The notes below the pieces were generated by a model. That model did not search any database and was not told the origin of the DNA. It was given only the letters and a program-made list of their open reading frames with translations. A stretch of DNA of 64,000 bases from Pseudomonas fluorescens. Lineage in GTDB: Bacteria > Pseudomonadota > Gammaproteobacteria > Pseudomonadales > Pseudomonadaceae. Both the position numbers and the translations under genes were made by a program. Location of the stretch: assembly GCF_000967965.1 (NCBI RefSeq), contig NZ_LACC01000031.1, forward strand, positions 37,630-101,629, written 5' to 3'. Shown here piece by piece: positions 45,616 through 54,884 of the stretch; position 1 is the first letter of the stretch; every line of letters begins with the position of its first letter.

Positions 45616-47025
45616 TTAATCCTCGACAACCCAGGTGTCCTTGGTTCCGCCGCCCTGGGAGGAATTGACCACCAGGGAGCCTTCGCGCAGGGCGACGCGG
45701 GTCAAGCCGCCGGGCACGACCCGGGTTTCACGACCTGATAGGACAAACGGCCGCAAGTCGATATGGCGTGGCGCAATGCCGTTTTCGACAAAGGTCGGAC
45801 AGGTCGACAGCGACAGCGTCGGTTGCGCGATATACGCATGGGGCTTGGCGATGATCCGCGCGCGGAAGGCTTCGATTTCCGCCGCCGTCGCCGCCGGCCC
45901 CACCAGCATTCCGTACCCGCCGGAGCCCTGGGTTTCCTTGACCACCAGTTCCGGAAGATTGGCCAGCACGTGGGAAAGCTCAGACGGATTACGGCATTGC
46001 CACGTAGGAACGTTCTTCAGGATCGGTTCTTCATCCAGGTAGAAACGGATCATGTCGGTAACGAATGGATACACCGACTTGTCGTCAGCCACGCCCGTGC
46101 CGATGGCATTGGCCAGCACCACATTGCCGGAACGGTAGGACGACAGTAGCCCCGGCACGCCGAGCATCGATTCCGGGTTGAAGGCCAGGGGATCGAGGAA
46201 GGCATCGTCGAGGCGACGATAAATCACGTCGACCGCTTTCGGCCCGTCGGTGGTGCGCATGTAGACCTTGTCGTCACGCACGAACAGGTCCGCACCCTCC
46301 ACCAGTTCCACGCCCATTTCCCGCGCCAGGAACGCATGCTCGAAGAACGCACTGTTGAAGCGCCCCGGCGTCAGCACCACTACGCTCGGGTTATCGATCG
46401 GGCTTGAGCTTTTCAGGGTGTCGAGCAGCAGGTTCGGGTAGTGGTCGATGGGGGCAATGCGTTGCGCCGCGAACAACTCGGGGAACAGGCGCATCATCAT
46501 CTTGCGGTCTTCGAGCATGTAGCTGACGCCGCTCGGTGTACGCAGATTGTCTTCGAGCACGTAGTAGGTGCCGTCGCCGTCACGCACCAGGTCGACGCCG
46601 GAAATGTGCGAATAGATATCGCGGTGCAGATCCAGCCCTTGCATCGCCAACTGGTACTGCTCGTTGGCCAGCACCTGCTCGGCCGGAATGATGCCGGCCT
46701 TGATGATGCGCTGCTCGTGGTAGAGATCGGCGAGGAACATGTTCAACGCCTTGACCCGCTGGATGCAGCCGCGCTCGACAATCCGCCATTCGCTGGCGGG
46801 GATGCTGCGGGGGATGGTGTCGAAGGGAATCAGGCGCTCTGTGCCCTGCTCGTCCCCGTAGAGCGTGAAAGTAATCCCGGCGCGATGAAACAGCAGATCG
46901 GCCTCGCGTCGCCGTTGTGCCAAAAGCTCGTCAGGCGTCTCGGCCAGCCAACGGGCAAACTCCCGATAATGCGGGCGGACCAGGCCGCCGGCATCGTACA
47001 TCTCATCAAAATAGGTGCGGATCAT
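45616..47025 (-). CDS. Circularly permuted ATP-grasp protein (type 2)
   Basis: A 469-residue protein. ATP-grasp elements are DGTYYVLEDNLRTPSGVSYM (about residues 150-170) and the C-terminal ELVVKETQGSGGYGMLVG and HIDLRPFVL, in permuted order compared with RimK-type enzymes. The ATG at 47025 follows AAGGAG at six bases. It is the first gene of an operon with alpha-E and transglutaminase genes. The trio is widespread and is predicted to form and process amide bonds on a peptide or small molecule; product unknown. Confidence 0.9.
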   Translation of the reverse strand: MIRTYFDEMYDAGGLVRPHYREFARWLAETPDELLAQRRREADLLFHRAGITFTLYGDEQGTERLIPFDTIPRSIPASEWRIVERGCIQRVKALNMFLADLYHEQRIIKAGIIPAEQVLANEQYQLAMQGLDLHRDIYSHISGVDLVRDGDGTYYVLEDNLRTPSGVSYMLEDRKMMMRLFPELFAAQRIAPIDHYPNLLLDTLKSSSPIDNPSVVVLTPGRFNSAFFEHAFLAREMGVELVEGADLFVRDDKVYMRTTDGPKAVDVIYRRLDDAFLDPLAFNPESMLGVPGLLSSYRSGNVVLANAIGTGVADDKSVYPFVTDMIRFYLDEEPILKNVPTWQCRNPSELSHVLANLPELVVKETQGSGGYGMLVGPAATAAEIEAFRARIIAKPHAYIAQPTLSLSTCPTFVENGIAPRHIDLRPFVLSGRETRVVPGGLTRVALREGSLVVNSSQGGGTKDTWVVED

Positions 47026-47224
47026 GCCGTACTCCTTGTCACTCGGACGTCCAGACCTTCGCAAGGCCCGTGCCATCGGCATAAACGCTTAAATTTCAAT
47101 CGGTTGGATAATCAAGACACACGCACCGCACCAATCCTGTGCGGTAAATGCCCCAACCTGATTGCCCCCGCTTCATTGCAAGGCGTGGTGGTCGCCTATC
47201 ACCAGCATAGCCAGAGTTGATTTC

Positions 47225-47313
47225 ACTGCCCGGCAGTCGCTGTGGATAATTCATGCATTCGCTGGGAAACCTGCCGATCTCCCCTTATAGCCGCCTGCCC
47301 AGGCGGTTTTTTT
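47225..47313 (+). ncRNA. Candidate small RNA
   Basis: A promoter-like TTCACT-N17-GATAAT (47225-47253) is followed by about 55 bases ending in the terminator CCGCCT/AGGCGG plus T7 (47291-47313). There is no open frame with a ribosome site. The RNA is predicted only from this promoter-terminator pair, so confidence is low. Confidence 0.3.
47291..47313 (+). terminator. Orphan plus-strand terminator
   Basis: CCGCCT/AGGCGG stem followed by TTTTTTT. No plus-strand gene ends upstream. Confidence 0.72.
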
Positions 47314-47335
47314 CCTTTCTGCAACGTGCTGAAAC

Positions 47336-47363
47336 GAAAACGGCCAACCCGAAGGTCAGCCGT
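47336..47363 (-). terminator. Terminator of rraB
   Basis: ACGGC/GCCGT outer stem with inner ACC-CGAA-GGT tetraloop hairpin; T-run on the minus strand. It starts 28 bases after the rraB stop. Confidence 0.65.
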
Positions 47364-47390
47364 CATTGCTGATTGTCACTGTTCATAAGG

Positions 47391-47735
47391 TTATGCGAGT
47401 CGCCCTCGTACCTCCTGTTTCACACCCCAGCCTTCGATGATGCCGCCCAGAGGCTCGACCACTGCTTCGAAACCCTGTTCGAAGTCGCCGATATCGTCGT
47501 AGGTGGCATACATGACCTTGCACAGCTCCAGCGCCCAGGCGCCGTCGTCGCGCACACTGACTTGCGCATCCAGGGATTCACCACGGTGGAAATGACCTGC
47601 TGCCCTGCGTGCCCGCTCCTCGTCCGGGAAAATGGCGTAGAACTCGATGGGATGAAACCGCGAAAAGTCAAAACCGCCTTCTTTCATGCGGCGCAGCACG
47701 CTGCTGCTGATGTCTTCTTGATAGGCTGTGCTCAT
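47391..47735 (-). CDS. rraB: RraB-family RNase E inhibitor-like protein
   Basis: A 114-residue protein of the RraB family, with MKEGGFDFSRFHPIEFYAIF, FPDEERARRAAGHF and YDDIGDFEQGFEAVVEPLGG. RraB of E. coli binds RNase E and alters which RNAs it degrades. Together with the RraA-like gene at 1560 this window holds both types of putative RNase E modulators. Monocistronic, with a terminator directly downstream. Confidence 0.85.
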   Translation of the reverse strand: MSTAYQEDISSSVLRRMKEGGFDFSRFHPIEFYAIFPDEERARRAAGHFHRGESLDAQVSVRDDGAWALELCKVMYATYDDIGDFEQGFEAVVEPLGGIIEGWGVKQEVRGRLA

Positions 47736-47945
47736 GAAACGTCCTCCTCAAAACGATGGATAGACTTTCCGTACTCCCTCACCCGCAACCGAACAGCGCG
47801 AGCGACGGCAAACGATGTGCCGGCGGGAAACAAGCATGGAGCTGACAAGACCAGACCTTAGCGATTCATTCGCTGATCTCGCTTGCAGAGTAGCCTCAAG
47901 ACAGAGCCCCTGCCAAGGCCGGGATGTGAATGCGACAGGTGCCGT

Positions 47946-48179
47946 TCAGATTGGAGTAATGCCGAGGATTTGAATGCTGTTCTGGGACTTGAGCTCTTTG
48001 ACGCTCGCGTCACTGGTCCGCCCTTCCAGATCGTTCAGATCCAGTTCGGCGGCGACAGGAAGAAGCCGGGCCTTGATGAGCTTGGCGGCACGCTCGTAGT
48101 CCGGGCGCTCGGTGCACTCAAAGACTTCGTTGATGGTTTCGCCATGATCATCCACGAAAGTGACTTTCCACTTTTGCAT
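47946..48179 (-). CDS. Conserved hypothetical protein
   Basis: A 77-residue protein. GGAGG five bases before the ATG at 48179 marks the start MQKWKVTFVDDHGETINEVF. Predicted beta-alpha-beta with a charged surface; no cysteine, no membrane segment. It resembles short Pseudomonas hypotheticals that lack an assigned domain. It lies between rraB and speE but is separated from speE by a REPIN. Confidence 0.65.
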   Translation of the reverse strand: MQKWKVTFVDDHGETINEVFECTERPDYERAAKLIKARLLPVAAELDLNDLEGRTSDASVKELKSQNSIQILGITPI

Positions 48180-48251
48180 TGGTGCCTCCTCGATAAAACC
48201 CATGGATGGGCTTACCTCTATCTCGACCTTGTTAGCTGGCTAATTGTTCCG

Positions 48252-48332
48252 CCTTGCTCGCGAAAGCGGTGTGTCAGTTGACTGAATTGCTGACTGATAC
48301 ACCCTCTTCGCGAGCAAGCCCGCTCCCACAGG
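48252..48332. repeat. REPIN (right end full, left end partial)
   Basis: CCTTGCTCGCGAAAGCGGTG at the left lacks the outer GTGGGAGC. The right copy is TTCGCGAGCAAGCCCGCTCC plus CACAGG. An inner TCAGTTGACTGA/TGACTGA symmetry is present. Confidence 0.75.
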
Positions 48333-48353
48333 TTTGGTGCGTGGACTGAAAGA

Positions 48354-49229
<876 letters not shown>

Positions 49230-49389
49230 GGGAAGTGCTCCGATGAATGCGGGTGGCAACGGACGGTTACCCGCCCATGATGGCCAATCGAGCGTCTCGA
49301 TTGACCGGGAAAGGCGCGCATTCTACGTCGCGGAACATGACAGGTCGAACCTTCGTCATCGAAGTACCCACAGGTCCCGTGTCGCCTGT

Positions 49390-49581
49390 TCAGAGTTTGA
49401 CGTTGCCCCGCGGCCCGGCGATGGCCCAGATGATCAGTCCCAGCACCGGCAACAGCGCGATCAGCAGTACCCAGAGGATTTTCATCCCGGTCTCGGCGCT
49501 ACTTTTGAAGACGTTGATGATGGCCCAGATGTCCAGGACAAAAATGATCAAGGCAACCAGGCTGTTGAACGTGGAACCCAT
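49390..49581 (-). CDS. Small membrane protein, PLD nuclease N-terminal (PLDc_N) domain
   Basis: A 63-residue protein with two membrane helices (LVALIIFVLDIWAIINVF and ILWVLLIALLPVLGLIIWAI) joined by a short basic loop, ending GPRGNVKL. This is the PLDc_N module found alone or in front of cardiolipin synthases. Function of the stand-alone form is unknown. Monocistronic. Confidence 0.8.
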   Translation of the reverse strand: MGSTFNSLVALIIFVLDIWAIINVFKSSAETGMKILWVLLIALLPVLGLIIWAIAGPRGNVKL

Positions 49582-49661
49582 GGTGACGCTCCCAAAGAGT
49601 GATATACCCCCTCAGGATAGACGGTCGTCGCGAGGATTCCTTTTTATTGACAGTGTCTGGA

Positions 49662-50192
49662 TCAGACGTGGATCGCCACTTTCAGGGCTTCCAGGGATGG
49701 CGCGGCTGCAATGCCGACTTCGGCGCACAATTCCAGCACCCGTGGCAGGTCATTGCCGTAGACCAGGACCACCTGCAACTCGTCATCGAGCAACTGGCTG
49801 AAATTCATCAGCGTGTAGCCACCGCCTTCCTTGTTCATGCTGCTCATCTGCACCTGGATGCGGTTGAGCGCGGTCAGGGCTTCGGTCTTGGCCAGTTGCT
49901 TGGGCTTGAGATTGAACTCCACCCCCGGGCCGAAGGAAGCGACGATCTGGGCGAACAGGTCCACGTAGGTGTCAGCCTGGAACAGCACCGTTTCCGGCAG
50001 GCTGCCGACCACCACCCACTCACCCAGCGGGATCGGGAAGGTTTCGTCGTAGTTGATGTCCGGATTGGCTGTCAGGAAAGCATCCTGATCGGCGTAGGCC
50101 TGGGCCGCTTCATCCGCGACCTTGAGGATTTCATCTTCGCCCATGCACCCGGAGCTGATTTTGCTGATGAGTTCGACGAGTGCGGTTTTCAT
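49662..50192 (-). CDS. Conserved hypothetical protein
   Basis: A 176-residue acidic protein beginning MKTALVELISKISSGCMGED. It contains FPIPLGEWVVVGSLPETVLF and MNKEGGGYTLMNFSQLLDDE. No membrane segment. I do not recognise a domain. The ATG at 50192 follows AGGA, though at a long spacing; the frame from 50243 has no ribosome site. It stands between the PLDc_N gene and a REPIN. Confidence 0.72.
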   Translation of the reverse strand: MKTALVELISKISSGCMGEDEILKVADEAAQAYADQDAFLTANPDINYDETFPIPLGEWVVVGSLPETVLFQADTYVDLFAQIVASFGPGVEFNLKPKQLAKTEALTALNRIQVQMSSMNKEGGGYTLMNFSQLLDDELQVVLVYGNDLPRVLELCAEVGIAAAPSLEALKVAIHV

Positions 50193-50261
50193 GGGGAGGA
50201 TCCTGTAGCGAGGTGAATTTTGAGGGCGCGAAGGATAGCGCATTAATGAGTGAAATGCGGA

Positions 50262-50398
50262 CCTGTGGCGAGGGGGCTTGCCCCCGTTGGGTCGCGGAGC
50301 GGCCCCAAAACATTGAATTGGGGTACATCAGAAAGACCGCATATGCTGACTTTACGACTGCTGCGCAGCCGAACGGGGGCAAGCCCCCTCGCCACAGG
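50262..50398. repeat. Composite REPIN, GTGGCGAGGGGGC class
   Basis: CCTGTGGCGAGGGGGCTTGC at the left and its inverse at the right; inner GACTGCTGCGCAGCCGAACG block as in the copy at 43687. Confidence 0.87.
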
Positions 50399-50406
50399 GT
50401 TCAACA

Positions 50407-50925
50407 TCAGCCCAGCAATTTTTCAAGCTGCGCAACGGTATCGGAAGCGCCCATGGTTTTAGCCGCTTCCAGCGCGGTGATGCCATTGGCGTCCTTGGCT
50501 TTCGGGTCGGCGCCCTTGCTGACCAGGTACTCGACCACTTCGACGCGGTTGAACATCGCCGCCATCATCAGCGCCGTGCGGCCATCGAAGGACGAGCCTT
50601 CAACCTGGGCGCCGCCATCGACCAAGGCCTTGATCACTGCCAGGTCGCCCTTGAAGGCGGCGCCGGCAATCGGGCTCTGGCCGTTGTCGTTGCGGATCTC
50701 CGGATCGGCCTTGTGTTCCAGCAGTACTTTTACCGTGTCCACATGACCGTGATAAGCGGCCAGCATCAGCAAGGTATCGCCCTTGTGGTTGCGCAGGTTC
50801 GGCGGCAAACCCTTGGTCAGCAGCGCGGCCATCATCGCCGCATCGCCCTCCCGTGCCTTGTTGAATACCTGTTCGGTGAATTCGGCGGCTTCTTCGGGGG
50901 TCATCTGGCGGCTTTTGTCTGACAT
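50407..50925 (-). CDS. Ankyrin-repeat protein
   Basis: A 172-residue cytosolic protein with a helical N-terminus and about four ankyrin repeats, for example HKGDTLLMLAAYHGHVDTVK, NGQSPIAGAAFKGDLAVIKA and DGRTALMMAAMFNRVEVVEY. No signal peptide. Pseudomonas AnkB-type proteins accompany catalase KatB, but no catalase gene is here. Protein-protein adaptor is the only safe inference. Confidence 0.86.
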   Translation of the reverse strand: MSDKSRQMTPEEAAEFTEQVFNKAREGDAAMMAALLTKGLPPNLRNHKGDTLLMLAAYHGHVDTVKVLLEHKADPEIRNDNGQSPIAGAAFKGDLAVIKALVDGGAQVEGSSFDGRTALMMAAMFNRVEVVEYLVSKGADPKAKDANGITALEAAKTMGASDTVAQLEKLLG

Positions 50926-51022
50926 TGGGCACTCCCTTTTCTGTCATTCGTAAAAGCCGACAGTTTCCCGAGCGCCCCCGGCACTGTCACTTGTTTTTTC
51001 TCATGGACCGCCATAGCCAGAT

Positions 51023-52861
51023 TCAATAGCGGTACTTGCCGCCGTGAATGTCGGACAACAACTGCTCCGTGACCTGTACATAAGTCTGCGTCCCCGGCAG
51101 CCAGGCATAGATCGGGTCATCGCCGGTTTTACCCGGGTCGAAGGCCTCGTCCTTGAGTCGGGTCTTCTGATATTTGAACGTCCCGGTGGTTTCCATTTTC
51201 ACTTTCACCCGCAGGAACAACGGCACCGCATAGGCCGGCATTTGCTCGCGGGCAAAGGCCAGCAGCTCACTGAAGTCCAGGGTTGCCAGGGATTCGGCGG
51301 GAGTGATCGCCGCCATCCCGGCCCGGCCATTGGTGTTGCGGATTTCCACGCCATAGGCCACGGCTTCGGAAATAAGCGGGTGTTGCAGGAGGATGTTTTC
51401 GACCTCAGTGGTCGAGACGTTTTCGCCCTTCCAGCGGTAGGTGTCACCCAAGCGGTCGACAAACTGCGCATGCCCAAAGCCGATGTTGCGCAACAGGTCG
51501 CCGGTGTTGAAGTAGCGGTCGCCCTTTTCGAACACATCCTGGAGCACGACCTTGGCGGTTTTCTGCGGATCGGTGTAGCCGTCCAGGGGTGCCTTGTCGT
51601 CGATTTTTGCCAGCAACAACCCCTGCTCGCCCTTGGCGACCTTGCGCATCAGGCCATTGGCCTCACGAATCGGTGCGCCGCTGTCGTGGTCGTATGCGAC
51701 CAGTTCCCAGGACATCAGGGAAAAACCGATGGTGTTGTCGAAATTGAGAATGTTGGTGAAACCGATGTTGCCGTCGCTGGCGGCGTACAGCTCGCAGATG
51801 TGATTCACCGCAAAGCGGGTCTTGAACTCGTTCCAGGCTCCGGGACGCAATCCGTTGCCGATCATTTTCTTCACATCGTGCCGGCTGTCGTCGGCGCCGG
51901 GCGGTTGATCGACCAGGTAGCGGCACAGTTCGCCGACATAACCGATGGTGGTCGCCCGGTACTTGCGCGCGTCGTTCCAGAACTGACTGGCGCTGAATTT
52001 GCGGCGGATGGCGAACCCACTGGCACCGCTGACGGCCGAACCCCAGCACACGCAAAGGCCCGTGGCGTGGTACAGCGGCAAGGTGCAATAGACGACATCG
52101 TCCGGGCGCATGTCCAGGGCGATCATGCCGAAGCTCGCCGAGCTGCGCATCCAGCGCCCGTGCTTGAACACGCCAGCCTTGGGCAGCCCCGTGGTGCCCG
52201 AGGTGTAGATGTAAAAGCAGGGATCGTCGAAGAAAATCTGCCGGCTGCTGGCCGGGTTGTCGCTGGCATCATCGAGACTGACGGTCATCAGGTTGATGAA
52301 ACCTTCAGGCGCGATACCCGGTTGGCGAGAGGTGTCCTGATCGGCAACAAACCAGGTTCGCGCAGCCTTGATCGATACCCGATCACGCACCGCCAGGTAC
52401 GCCGGGACCAGCTCCTCACCGACAATGATCGCCACCGGTGCCACCAGATTCACACTGTGCACCAGGGTATCGCGGGTCTGCGAGGTATTGAGCAGCGCAC
52501 TGATCGCCCCGACCTTGGCCACCGCCAGGATCGTCACCAGCAGTTCCGGGCGGTTCTCGATGAAGACCGCCACCACATCACCCTTGCCGATGCCTTGGCC
52601 GATCAGGTGATGGGCGATGCGATTGGCCCATTGGTTGACCTCGGAGTAACTGAGCGTTACATCGCCTTGCAACAGCGCCGGGCCATCCGGGTTGCGCAAC
52701 GTGGCTTGCTCGAAACTCCAGCCCAAACCACACGCTTGGGTCGGGTCCTTGACGTTGGCGGCCTTCATGCCCTTCACCACCCGGGGGATGGCCTTGGCAA
52801 TGGAAGGCAGCTTGCGGAGCATCATGCCCCAGGTAATCGTGTCGTTCGACGTGCGACTCAT
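51023..52861 (-). CDS. Long-chain acyl-CoA synthetase (FadD/FATP-like)
   Basis: A 612-residue AMP-forming ligase. The P-loop motif YIYTSGTTGLPKAG is near residue 217, the hinge and A8-type region reads GDTYRWKGENVSTTEVENIL, and the catalytic Lys probably lies in TGTFKYQKTRLKDE. The N-terminal third is typical of the FATP/very-long-chain type (FATP-like SYSEVNQWANRIAHHL). It activates fatty acids to acyl-CoA for degradation or lipid synthesis. Monocistronic. Confidence 0.9.
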   Translation of the reverse strand: MSRTSNDTITWGMMLRKLPSIAKAIPRVVKGMKAANVKDPTQACGLGWSFEQATLRNPDGPALLQGDVTLSYSEVNQWANRIAHHLIGQGIGKGDVVAVFIENRPELLVTILAVAKVGAISALLNTSQTRDTLVHSVNLVAPVAIIVGEELVPAYLAVRDRVSIKAARTWFVADQDTSRQPGIAPEGFINLMTVSLDDASDNPASSRQIFFDDPCFYIYTSGTTGLPKAGVFKHGRWMRSSASFGMIALDMRPDDVVYCTLPLYHATGLCVCWGSAVSGASGFAIRRKFSASQFWNDARKYRATTIGYVGELCRYLVDQPPGADDSRHDVKKMIGNGLRPGAWNEFKTRFAVNHICELYAASDGNIGFTNILNFDNTIGFSLMSWELVAYDHDSGAPIREANGLMRKVAKGEQGLLLAKIDDKAPLDGYTDPQKTAKVVLQDVFEKGDRYFNTGDLLRNIGFGHAQFVDRLGDTYRWKGENVSTTEVENILLQHPLISEAVAYGVEIRNTNGRAGMAAITPAESLATLDFSELLAFAREQMPAYAVPLFLRVKVKMETTGTFKYQKTRLKDEAFDPGKTGDDPIYAWLPGTQTYVQVTEQLLSDIHGGKYRY

Positions 52862-53065
52862 GTTGCTCCCGTTCGATCTTTTTATTGTCGGGCTGCGATG
52901 ACTGAGGCCGAAAATACGTCAACGGTTCTTGAGCTGTACACGCGGTTTTTGAAATGTTTTGTATCTGCGATCTTGATCTGCGATCTGATCCGCTGTTGAT
53001 ACAGGGCCGATCCTGAACCCACGCACACGCAATGGTTCCATCGAATCGCCGAGCGACCGCGCAAA

Positions 53066-53104
53066 ATGCAGGATGCACGATGGCCGTTCATGCAGAATGC
53101 ACGA
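53066..53104 (+). repeat. Direct repeat, candidate enhancer-binding-protein sites
   Basis: ATGCAGGATGCACGA (53066-53080) and ATGCAGAATGCACGA (53090-53104) differ at one base and are 24 bases apart. They lie 65-100 bases upstream of the -24 element. Confidence 0.55.
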
Positions 53105-53167
53105 AAGCAAAAATCACCATAGATACTAATTTGTTGTTTTATAAGGTTATTTATAAACAACCAAGGC

Positions 53168-53183
53168 TGGCACAATCACTGCA
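53168..53183 (+). promoter_or_regulatory. Sigma-54 (RpoN) promoter candidate
   Basis: TGGCACAATCACTGCA fits TGGCACR-N4-YTGCW with one mismatch, GG and GC correctly spaced. It is 47 bases before the ATG at 53231. Confidence 0.62.
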
Positions 53184-53230
53184 ACCCTCTCCGTATGCTT
53201 GCTATTCAAGAGCCAACGGAGCTGAAAGAC

Positions 53231-53509
53231 ATGAACCTGATTCAGGAAAAATTTTCGTCCCTGTTCTCCAACTTCGAAGTCACCACCCAGGCCCGTCCTG
53301 ACGGCGGGATCCTGCTGACCCTGAGCGGCGGCGAAGGCAAAGTGTTCAAGCGCTCGATTTCCTACCAGCAATTGCACAATGGCGACCAACTGACGTGGGT
53401 CATCAGCGCGATTCGCCGCGACCTCGCCGAACAAGCCAGTGAACTGCCGCAGATTTCGATGCTGCAGAGCCAGCAACGGTTTGCCCTGCCGACCTATCAC
53501 TCGCTGTAG
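53231..53509 (+). CDS. DUF3509-like small protein
   Basis: A 92-residue protein starting MNLIQEKFSSLFSNFEVTTQ, with GGILLTLSGGEGKVFKRSISY and SAIRRDLAEQASELPQISML. I associate this shape with DUF3509, a short Pseudomonas family of unknown function. GGAG lies upstream of the ATG at 53231, so the frame from 53195 is too long. Its promoter looks sigma-54 dependent with repeats upstream, so expression is probably tied to nitrogen, motility or another RpoN regulon. Function unknown. Confidence 0.75.
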   Translation: MNLIQEKFSSLFSNFEVTTQARPDGGILLTLSGGEGKVFKRSISYQQLHNGDQLTWVISAIRRDLAEQASELPQISMLQSQQRFALPTYHSL

Positions 53510-53526
53510 AAAATGTGGGAAAAACT

Positions 53527-53618
53527 CTGTGGGAGCGAGCCTGCTCGCGATAGCGGAGTGTCATTCAACATTGATGTTGACTGACACTCCGCTATCGCGA
53601 GCAGGCTCGCTCCTACAA
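53527..53618. repeat. REPIN between DUF3509-like gene and mtnC
   Basis: CTGTGGGAGCGAGCCTGCTC and the inverted GCAGGCTCGCTCCTACA; the spacer holds TAGCGGAGTGTCA and its inverse. Confidence 0.87.
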
Positions 53619-53630
53619 GTTGTGTAGTGC

Positions 53631-54314
53631 TTAGAAGGCAGCAGGATTTATCCGCGCAAAACTGTCCACGGTGACATGCCCCGCCAGTTCGCCACCCTCG
53701 CGAGCCAGCCCGCACGTAGCCATACCCGCCGTGCGCGCCGCGTCGAGTTCTTCGACGATGTCCGACAGAAACAGAATCTGCCCCGCCTCAATGCTGATCG
53801 CCTGGCTGATGTTGGCGTAGGACTGCGCCTCGCGCTTGGGCCCTGACGTCGTATCGAAGTAACCACTGAACAACGGCGTGAGATCCCCCGCCTCCGAGCA
53901 ACCGAAGATCAACCGCTGGGCCTGGATCGAGCCGGACGAGTAAACAAACAGTTGAAAGCCGTCCTGATGCCAGCGCTTGAGCACTTCAACGGCGTCCGGG
54001 TACACGTGCCCCTTCAACTGCCCGGCCTGATAGCCCTGCTCCCAGACCATGCCCTGCAACGCTTTCAACGGCGTGGCCTTGCGGTCTTCAGCGATCCAGC
54101 CCAACAGGATTTCGATGACCCGTTCGACATCGGCATTCGGTTCATTGCTGTCGCGGCGCACGGCGGCCAGTTGTTCGGCCACGTCAGCGCGCTCGGCCTG
54201 CTGACGGACAAACGCCGGCAGATGTTTGGCGGCATAGGGGAACAGCACGTCGAACACAAAACTCACCGCGCTGGTGGTGCCTTCGATGTCGGTGAGAATC
54301 GCTTTGATCGGCAT
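53631..54314 (-). CDS. mtnC: MtnC, enolase-phosphatase E1
   Basis: A 227-residue HAD-family enzyme of the methionine salvage pathway, turning 2,3-diketo-5-methylthiopentyl-1-phosphate into acireductone. Motif I is LTDIEGTTSAVSFV with Asp8 and Glu10; YSSGSIQAQ is motif II and FLSDIVEELDAA motif IV. It follows mtnD by four bases, so they are coupled. Gene order mtnB-mtnD-mtnC on the leftward strand is the Pseudomonas arrangement. MtnA is not in the window. Confidence 0.96.
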   Translation of the reverse strand: MPIKAILTDIEGTTSAVSFVFDVLFPYAAKHLPAFVRQQAERADVAEQLAAVRRDSNEPNADVERVIEILLGWIAEDRKATPLKALQGMVWEQGYQAGQLKGHVYPDAVEVLKRWHQDGFQLFVYSSGSIQAQRLIFGCSEAGDLTPLFSGYFDTTSGPKREAQSYANISQAISIEAGQILFLSDIVEELDAARTAGMATCGLAREGGELAGHVTVDSFARINPAAF

Positions 54315-54318
54315 CGAC

Positions 54319-54864
54319 TCAGTCCTCCAGGCGCGGGAATTGGCTGGCGATGTCTTCGCCGGTGAAATTGGCCACCCAGCCTTCCGAGTTGTTGAACAGA
54401 CGGATCGCGACGAAATGCGGATGTTCGCCCATGTCGAACCAGTGTTTGGTACCAGCCGGCACCGAGATCAGGTCGTTTTTCTCACAGAGCACCGCGTAGA
54501 CGTAATCGTCGATGTGCAGGGTAAACAGGCCACGGCCGGCGACGAAAAATCGTACTTCATCTTCGCCGTGGCGATGTTCGTCGAGGAATTTGGCACGCAG
54601 TTCGGCTTTTTGCGGGTGATCGCTGTTGAGGCTGATCACGTCGACAGTGACGTAACCGTGCTCGGTCATCAGCTTGTCAATTTGTTCCTGGTAGGCGGCA
54701 ATCACTTCTTCCTGAGTGGCGCCCGGCTGGATCTTCGCCGCCGCTTGCCAGCGGTCGAAACGCACGCCCTGCTCGGCCAGGGTCGAGGCGATGTCTTCGA
54801 AATGGGTCAGCACCTTGTTGGGGATTTCAGGGCTGGAGACGTGATAGACGGACAGGCTGCTCAT
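54319..54864 (-). CDS. mtnD: MtnD, acireductone dioxygenase
   Basis: A 181-residue cupin enzyme. Metal ligands His97, His99 and Glu103 in EHRHGEDEVRFF and His141 in GTKHWFDM are all present. With Fe2+ it makes 2-keto-4-methylthiobutyrate and formate; with Ni2+ it makes methylthiopropionate and CO. It lies between mtnB and mtnC with gaps of 20 and 4 bases. Confidence 0.97.
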   Translation of the reverse strand: MSSLSVYHVSSPEIPNKVLTHFEDIASTLAEQGVRFDRWQAAAKIQPGATQEEVIAAYQEQIDKLMTEHGYVTVDVISLNSDHPQKAELRAKFLDEHRHGEDEVRFFVAGRGLFTLHIDDYVYAVLCEKNDLISVPAGTKHWFDMGEHPHFVAIRLFNNSEGWVANFTGEDIASQFPRLED

Positions 54865-54884
54865 CAGGGCAACTCCTTAACAGT

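Larger units (their letters stand above)
47026..47390. other. Intergenic region with two terminators and a possible small RNA
   Basis: 365 bases, no protein gene. A plus-strand terminator at 47291-47313 has no gene upstream of it on that strand; a minus-strand terminator at 47336-47363 belongs to rraB. Confidence 0.6.
52862..53230. other. Regulatory region upstream of the DUF3509-like gene
   Basis: 369 bases without a gene. It contains a tandem TCTGCGATCT repeat (52964-52973 and 52977-52986), the 15-base direct repeat at 53066-53104, an AT-rich inverted repeat near 53130-53158 and the sigma-54-like promoter at 53168. Confidence 0.65.
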
